Of a DNA stretch of 64,000 bases, positions 57,833 to 64,000 are shown one piece after another. The stretch is from Buxus sempervirens. Its lineage: Eukaryota; Streptophyta; Magnoliopsida; Buxales; Buxaceae. The DNA is taken from positions 37,863,829 to 37,927,828 of the forward strand of contig OX387187.1 of assembly GCA_947561395.2 (NCBI GenBank), given 5' to 3'. The translations under genes were made by a program, and so were the position numbers. The first letter of the stretch is position 1. Each line of letters starts with the position of its first letter. The notes beneath the pieces were generated by a model that had not been told where the DNA came from, did no database searches, and worked only from the letters and a program-made list of their open reading frames with translations.

Positions 57833-59250
57833 GAGTCGTAAAAGAAGTTGAACACAATCCAACTGATGATCATTACCTTAGGGTCACAGTGATAGTGGTT
57901 GTCTAACGAACTCGTTTATTCTACAAAAAGTTCGGAAAAAAAAAATTACTATTGTTGTTGTTTGTATTTTTGAAGAAAATTGCATATGTTTGAAACGTAA
58001 TATGAGTTCTTAAAAAGGTTTTTTGAACAAGTTGTTTATAGTCATGCCAAAATAAAAATTACATAAACATTGAGGCATAGATCCCTTGTTGTTTGTATTG
58101 TTCAACAAGGAACAACAGCTTTCTAATCAAAGTCCCTTGAATTTGATTTTCGCTTACGTCCTGAGCTGCTGGCAGTTTTTTTAACAAAATAGTGTTCCTG
58201 AAAAATGGTGGAAAACTAAAGCAAGTATCAGTTGTATTGTAGCTACTGGTATACTTCAAATTATGGATAAATTTGTTAACAAAGTTTGTGTACTTCAACA
58301 AAAAACAACAACTTGGTGTATCTACTTTAATTCTGGAGATTAAACTATCTTGTATTTGGATATTCTCAAATCTTAAAAATTTGAAAAGAAGGATTTTAGC
58401 CTCAAAGACATTGGATTTTAACCAACTTGTTTGGTCTATCTACTTTAAGTCCATGAATATTGGATCTGTGGATTTAGATATCTTATACCAAATCCACATT
58501 AACTAATTCAAATACTAATGGAACATATGCATGTATGGTGAGTATTTTTACTCAATGTTTCTTGAATAGGTCTCAACAACTATCAACATTTGACATCTTT
58601 GCTTGCGCACAACCAACTTTGCATGTAGCACGAAAAACGATTAAAGTAAAGGTAAGTTTGGGAAATATTCCTTACGTTTTCTTTAACATCAAGAGTACTT
58701 CAAAACTCCTGAGACTCTAGTATCCTAAAAAGAACCACCTCTTATCTCCTCAATAACTGCCGACCTCTTATCTCCTCAATAACTACCGGTTTCTATCCAG
58801 TAAAATCTTACAATCCAAAATCTTGTCAACTATGCAGTACATGAAGTAGTGCTTGTGTCTTCTCTAATACTAACATAAACAAATGATCAGAGAGTGAGAG
58901 CACAGCGTTGTTAAAGAAATGAACATTGATATACTATAGCAACCAAGATTTGGGATTTGAGATCATAGGCTTTTGCCTGCCGTGGGTTATGGGGATTACA
59001 GATGATTGCTATCAGTGATGTACTAGAAAATTACTAGCAATAGTGTTTTAACTCTTGGAAAACATACTAGTTCGATTCATGGTATATATTGGCTGGTATG
59101 GGTTTGTAGAGTAAAGGCCATATGAGTTATTACAAAGAAGCTTAAAAGGTTTTAATTCATTATTAATGCTCAATATCAAATCGATCTATACTATATATAA
59201 CACAAGGCGACCCCTTGGGAAGCGTAGCAAACTAATTGAATTTTTTTCTT
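57833..59250. other. Intergenic, no gene seen
   Basis: 57986-58027 (ATATGTTTGAAACGTAATAT…TTAAAAAGGTTTTTTGAA) also follows modules A2 and B2 (30544 and 41100), so this is part of the duplicated block. The remainder has no recognisable gene; small frames at 58273-58720 show no homology I can name. Confidence 0.5.
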
Positions 59251-59325
59251 AAAATTACCTTTTTAATGCTTTCTTGTCTTATATATTTATATTGGTAATT
59301 TTGTCTTTTTCATTTTTTCAATTTC

Positions 59326-59585
59326 GACTTAGAATGTTCAAATCATGTGAAATTTAACCTAATTTTGTTGAAATTTCATACGAAGAGCTTTATTCTTTCC
59401 CTATTTAGATACAAATGTTTTACATTTATTGGGTAAAATCACTTATTTATTCCAAGCAAATGGGTGACTTTAAGTAAGAAATGTTTAAAATTTGCATCCA
59501 AATAGGGAGGAAGAGAGCTCTTCATATGCAATTTCGTCAAAATTAGGCTAAATTTTTCACAATTTGAGCATGTTAAGTCAAAATC
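59326..59585. mobile_element. Foldback element with about 120-bp imperfect TIRs
   Basis: GACTTAGAATGTTCAAAT… (59326 on) is the inverse of …CACAATTTGAGCATGTTAAGTC (ending 59579), with matches through CCTAATTTTG, GAAGAGCT, CCCTATTT and CATTT. Arms are roughly three-quarters identical. Confidence 0.65.
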
Positions 59586-59599
59586 ATTGTTTTTTTGGG

Positions 59600-59733
59600 A
59601 CTATTTCATTGCCTTTCGCTGGCACACTGTTGCGTTTCATTGACATCTCGCCATTTTTCGTAAAATTTCACCCAAATGTGTTTTTTCCCCATCTTGACGA
59701 AATTTCGGCGGTGTGCCACCGAAATGGCGAACC
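59600..59733. mobile_element. Partial hAT-type MITE, relative of 63558-63888
   Basis: Ends GAAATTTCGGCGGTGTGCCACC…GGCGAACCTTG, like the right end of the 63558 element. The left end is not clear; it abuts the foldback above. Confidence 0.5.
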
Positions 59734-60243
59734 TTGTTGTGTTGTATTGTAAGAGAGATACGAGTTTGATAATGATATCTACAAGGATATGAAGATTATT
59801 CACTCAGATCTTGAAATTAGATGTTTCTGAACTTTTCTGTGCGACACAGTTTGTATATAGTTACCCTTTTAGCCTTGTCTTGGCTGGAACTTCTAATCAT
59901 GAGACTTGGATATGTGGATGGTTTTTATATTTATTCCATTTCACATCTTACTGTATGATTATGTGGAATTTATGCTGAGTTAGTAGGCCTTTTAGATTAA
60001 AGCAAACTGTATGATTTACAATCTATGATTTGTGGTTTATGTGGTTTGTCATTTCTCTATATTAACATTGTTTCTATACCTAATTTGGAGTCTACTTTAT
60101 TTGAACTGCTGTATGTATGCTTATAAATGGCTACAGGTTCTTTATAATCTCACACTCTCTCCTTTTAATCTATTAACTGAACTGATAATAAATGATTGAA
60201 AGACTCAGTTCACAACAGTCCTCAATTTTTACATCCATGGGTT

Positions 60244-60450
60244 CTATGGATTAATACCTACTATACATTCTTCTAGGCTCTTCAAGTTTTGTCTAGTGTA
60301 CTTGCTTATCTGTGAAGTCATTATAGGGAATATTGCAGAAATTCCAGCAATGGAAATCTTCATTGTGCCACTGGGTACGGTATTAATAGTGGCAGTTTTA
60401 TAAGTTGAAACCATAGCCACCATAGGGGTTTGCAGTTCCAACTGCAAAGG
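60244..60450 (-). other. Unidentified coding-like fragment, copy 1
   Basis: The minus strand reads LELQTPMVAMVSTYKTATIN, then TVPSGTMKISIAGISAIFP. A diverged relative at about 61735-61880 reads LQISLVAMVSTYNIVLIN, then P.GIMKPFIV..FAIF. Keeping the same frame suggests a former exon or element-borne gene. I cannot name it. Confidence 0.35.
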
Positions 60451-60647
60451 AAGTGTTTTGTATAAGGAGATTGATCATCAGAAGAGACAGAAAATCCTAG
60501 TTAGCTAAAAAGTACAAAGCTGCTTAATGATATGGGAATTAAGCAACTCATAATCACTTGGTTTGTAGGGTATAATTTGGCAAGATTAGTGAAGACTTCT
60601 GAAACTGTTACAAATCTCAAGGATCAAAATAGCTGGATAAAGAGCAT

Positions 60648-60930
60648 TTCTGTCAGGGGAATCCAGTGGCAGGCCTCCTAATTTTGTACTACGTTGCTTC
60701 TTGGTAACAGAGATAAACAAAATAAAAAGAAGAAAAAAGGAAAAAGAAAAAAGAGATGCTGGAGGATCGTTGATACTTGGAAATGAATTACTTGCAACGA
60801 ACAGCTACTGCTTGCCAGTAATAGTTAACATGCCAAAGATCACAATAAATTTCAAGAACATTTCTGTTGAGGGCATCCAATTGTAGGCCTCTTAAAGCTG
60901 TATTATGATGCTTCCTGTGAGCATAAAAGA
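60648..60930. repeat. Tandem duplication, about 213-bp offset
   Basis: TTTCTGT…AGGGG.ATCCA.T.G.AGGCCTC at 60648 and again at 60861, diverged. No gene. Confidence 0.6.
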
Positions 60931-61734
60931 AGCAGAATTGCTGGAGGATTGGTGATTATAGACCATTAAAGGATTGCAACCAATAGCTCCAGCTGCTGAA
61001 ATAAGCTTGTTCATGAAATGAAATTCTCAGGGGCAGTCGCCTTCTGTAAGGCTGACTACTTTTAAGAGTATGGGCTGTCATCATCTCTTTGTTGGGGAAG
61101 ACGGTGAAAACATGATATATCTTATCAAGTTTAGATTTTGAAATTTATGGATAATCGACATTCACACTTTTCTGAGTTTGTTACGTAGTAGTGACCCAAA
61201 TTGCTAGAGAGTGGGCCAACTCTGAGGGTTTGTCAAGTTACACCACTGTAGCACACTGTCACGAAGGCTTACAGTTTGATTTTGTAAGAGTTTTGTAGGT
61301 GAAAGCAAACTGCTTGATTATAAATGTAACTTTTTATCAGTGTTATTGTATGGTTGAATTTTTCTCTAGTTGTTGCACAAAAGATTTATATAATATTGAA
61401 CCATGGTCTGTTATAGTATGTATCCACATCCATGGTTGCAGCCTCACCATGAAGCTTATCATATCACAGCACCATTCATTGTATCTATTTTATAACCCAT
61501 CATAAGAAATGTATAACAAATTACAAGCTCAAAAACACTACATATCTACCAGCACCATTTTTGAAAAAGAAAAAAAATAAAATAAAAAACCCAAGAGACA
61601 GAAATTTGACAACTCATAACTTATGCCTCAATTTTGTGTTTGATTGTTCTTGTGACTGCTACATGGTGCAAATTGTTTGAGCCTAGTGGAATGCCGTCTG
61701 ATCCACTTGATTAGCATTGGTATGATTGTAGGGA
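60931..61734. other. Intergenic, no gene seen
   Basis: No domain, RNA gene or clear repeat was recognised between the duplicated fragments. Confidence 0.45.
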
Positions 61735-61885
61735 AAATAGCATTGGTATGATTGTACGGAAAATAGCAAAGACTACAACGATGAAAGGCTTCATTATGCC
61801 ATCGGGTGTCATATTAATCAGGACAATATTATATGTTGAAACCATTGCCACAAGAGAGATTTGTAGTTCCAGCTGGAGTGGGAGT
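61735..61885 (-). other. Unidentified coding-like fragment, copy 2
   Basis: Diverged relative of 60244-60450 (shared VAMVSTY and PxGxMK positions). A short direct repeat (AGCATTGGTATGATTGTA.GGAAAATAG) lies at 61714-61769. Confidence 0.3.
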
Positions 61886-61954
61886 TCACTAGCAAGGATA
61901 CAGAGAATCCTACAGAGTTGAAAAATACGAATAATCCAAACCCAACGACATTTG

Positions 61955-62079
61955 TGTTGAATTTTGGAATAATAATAATCTCAATTATATTTAGTGAATA
62001 GTTAATGGGTTTTATACCCACAAGCTAATTAGCATAATTACAGTAATAACCCATAATTAACACATAATAATATCTAACA
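61955..62079 (-). mobile_element. Copia 3' LTR (about 125 bp)
   Basis: Minus strand: TTGAGGGGGAG, a classic polypurine tract, then TGTTAGATATTATTATG…CCAAAATTCAACA. TG…CA ends. Short for an LTR, but position and tract fit. Confidence 0.65.
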
Positions 62080-62086
62080 CTCCCCC

Positions 62087-63184
62087 TCAAGCTAAAACAT
62101 AGATATCAATCATGCCCAGCTTGCAAAGAGAAGATCTCAGAAGAAAAGGACCAACAGGCTTGGTAAGAAAGTCTGCAGTTTGCTTTGATGATGGCACAAA
62201 ATGAGGAACTATAGCACCAGACTGAACTTTCTCCCGAATAAAATTAACATCTATCTCAATGTGTTTAGTTCTCTCATGTAGAACAGAATCAGATGCAAGC
62301 AATATTGCCGACTTGTTATCACAGTATAGGAGTGAGGGTAACTGAGTAGGAAAGCCAAGCTCTCCAAGGATAGAGTGAAGCCACATAATCTCACAAGTGC
62401 CTTGGGCCATAGCTCTATACTCAGCTTTTGCAGAAGACCAGGAAACCACAAACCGCTTCTTACTTTTCCAGTAAATAAAATGGTTCCCATAAAAGGAACA
62501 AATACCAAACGTGGATTTCCTATCTGTTTTGGACCCAACATAGTCCGCATCAGAGAAGCATGAGACATCGTAGGAAATGGTGGAGTCATAAAAAAGACCA
62601 AGGCCTAGATAAGACTTAAGGTACCTCAAAATATGATAAACTGCATCCATATGAGTAGTCCGTGGTGCATGCATAAACTAACTAACCAAGCTTACAGCGA
62701 AAGCTAAATCAGGCTGGGTATTGGTCAAGTAGATAAGCCTTCCAACCAATCTCTGATAGATACGTGGATTGTGTAAAAGATCACCAGACTCAGCTGAAAG
62801 CTTGATATTAACATCCATAGGAGCAGATGTCGGTCTACATCCTGTCATCCTGGTATCACTCAAGAGATCTAAGATGTACTTCCATTGAGAGAGGGAAATA
62901 CCACCCTTTGTCTAGCAGCTTCCATGCCCAAAAAATACTTCAGGTTAACCCGAATCCTAAATGTCATAAGCTGAACTAAGGTCCTTCTTGACCTAAGTAA
63001 TCCCAACATCATCATCTCCAGTCAAGATGATATCATTATCATAGACAAATAAAATCAAACACTTTCCTTTAGGATTGTGCCGGAGAAAGCATGTATGATC
63101 ATTATGACATCTCAAAAAATCCATGTTGAGAACCACATCACTGAACTGAGCAAACCAAGCTCGGGGGAGACTGCTTCTATAACA
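62087..63184 (-). pseudogene. Ty1/copia pol 3' part (RT end and RNase H), decayed
   Basis: From 63184 downward the minus strand reads KQSPRAWFAQFS, LRHNPKGKCLILFVYDNDIILTG, then after frameshifts PRIYQRLVGRLIYLTNTQPD, a TAG where CAG is usual (near 62675), MDAVYHILRYLK, CFSDADYVGSKTDRKST, SWSSAKAEYRAMAQGTCEI, LLYCDNKSAI, ERTKHIEIDVNFIREKV and the stop at 62087. The RT active-site YVDD is changed to YDND. The element is truncated upstream of 63184, so gag, integrase and the 5' LTR are absent. Confidence 0.88.
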
Positions 63185-63557
63185 TATGTGGTTTTCTTAA
63201 ATATTATAAATAATTTCCCCTAATTCATTTTGGAGATTTAAGGAAATTATTAATTATTTGGTATTATTTTATTTAGGTGATGAGATGGAAGGCCAGGATC
63301 TAGAGTCTTTTTAAAATCCAACAGTGGGATGATCTTTTAGAAAGGTTAGTATTATTCAAATCTTTATTTAGAATACGATTGGCTTGTTTGAATGTATTGT
63401 GTGGGGTAGTGAAGCATGGGATCATTGTCTTCTAAAATAGGGTTAATTAGGGTGAAGCATGCGTATGAGAGACTTGGTTTGGAGTTTGTTTGAGCAAGTT
63501 GCGGCTAGAGAAAAGTGACGAAGAAGAGTGAGAACCGGATTACTGTTGCATTGTAGG
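63185..63557. other. Intergenic or possible gene edge
   Basis: No recognised protein. If the MITE below is removed, GAGTGAGAACCGGATTACTG…ATTGCAGGTAAGTAG contains a plausible splice donor, so an exon of a gene beyond the window is possible. Confidence 0.3.
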
Positions 63558-63888
63558 CAAGGTTTTAAGTTTCGGTGCCACTGGGCGTGCCGCCGAAACG
63601 CTGGAAAATTTTTAATGGGCAAAAAAAATAAAAAATTATGTTTTTTTGGATTTCGGCGAAATTTCGACGGCACGCCGCTTCGTTTCGCCGGTACGCCACC
63701 CGTTTCGCTAAAAAAATTTACATTTTTTGCCCGTTTCGGTCGGCACGCCGACCGTTTCGCTCGAAATTTCGGTCCGTTTCGCCAACAATACAAATTGACG
63801 ATTTCCCCCAGCAAAACGCATCGCTGGGGGCATAAAAACCGAAATTTCGGCGGCACGCCGCTGCGTGCCGCCGAAACTGTAAACCTTG
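63558..63888. mobile_element. hAT-type MITE, 331 bp
   Basis: TIRs CAAGGTTTTAAGTTTCGG and, inverted, CAAGGTTTACAGTTTCGG (16/18). Flanked by ATTGTAGG at 63550-63557 and ATTGCAGG at 63889-63896 (7/8). The inside is built from repeats of CCGAAA and CGGCACGCCG, strongly GC-rich for this window. The frames within it are not genes. Confidence 0.85.
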
Positions 63889-64000
63889 ATTGCAGGTAAG
63901 TAGTAACCTTTCTCTTCTCAAAAATCTACATATGGTTTCAGATTAACCGTAAGAAGACGATGCTGTTAAAAATTGATTTAACTGGACTTGTTCATCTACT
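63889..64000. other. Right edge of window, no gene seen
   Basis: Short flank after the MITE; nothing recognised. Confidence 0.4.

Noticed and set aside
63443..63921. Several 65-137-residue frames on both strands
   Set aside because: They cover the CCGAAA-repeat MITE; openness reflects its composition, not coding.
1..64000. tRNA or rRNA genes
   Set aside because: I looked for cloverleaf A and B boxes; only isolated box-B-like GTTCGAG motifs (28140, 38310) were seen, without a matching A box or arms.

Overview
The window is nuclear DNA of a flowering plant. It has spliced genes with long introns, a plant-type Qb-SNARE gene, plant eIF4G sequence, a BDA1-like ankyrin gene, and many plant transposons (hAT, PIF/Harbinger, Ty1/copia, Ty3/gypsy, large solo LTRs, MITEs). 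The sequence alone does not let me name the species. All splice models were read by eye; no alignment or RNA evidence was available.

Layout. (1) 1-13 kb: one intact minus-strand gene, NPSN11 (novel plant SNARE 11), 10 exons over 11.4 kb, with a 5.8-kb intron holding decayed retroelements. (2) 13-20.6 kb: no host gene; a hAT element, a dispersed repeat 'R' (copy 1) and a 3.1-kb insertion. (3) 20.6-31.5 kb, unit A: ankyrin gene remnant, two partial eIF4G modules (A1, A2) and the start of a PIF/Harbinger element. (4) 31.5-32.6 kb: LTR remnant at the A/B junction. (5) 32.6-49.7 kb, unit B: R copy 2, ankyrin exon, eIF4G modules B1 and B2, and a full but decayed Harbinger element split by two solo LTRs with clear target-site duplications. 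(6) 50.4-52.7 kb: R copy 3 with a hAT insertion. (7) 54.5-57.8 kb, module C: the only eIF4G copy with the true 5' end, but internally deleted. (8) 58-64 kb: foldback elements, short duplications, a copia 3' end and a hAT MITE.

Main result. Units A and B are a tandem segmental duplication. In unit B an intact ankyrin exon (193 codons, phase 0 at a possible GC donor) lies 321 bp upstream of an intact eIF4G exon (phase 0 at a good acceptor). Splicing would give a 604-residue ankyrin-eIF4G chimera. It keeps the eIF4E-binding motif YSRDFLL (Y-x4-L-hydrophobic) but lacks the MIF4G domain that binds eIF4A and eIF3. The A copy of the same arrangement is broken by a 2-bp and an 8-bp insertion. All five eIF4G modules carry the eIF4E-binding motif and none carries MIF4G. 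If any is expressed, the product would be expected to behave like an eIF4E-binding decoy (inference).

Lesions shared by A and B (a 7-bp deletion and a +1 shift) predate the duplication; private lesions postdate it. Pieces of the eIF4G 5' leader at the 3' ends of modules C and B1 suggest that tandem partial duplication of eIF4G generated the array.
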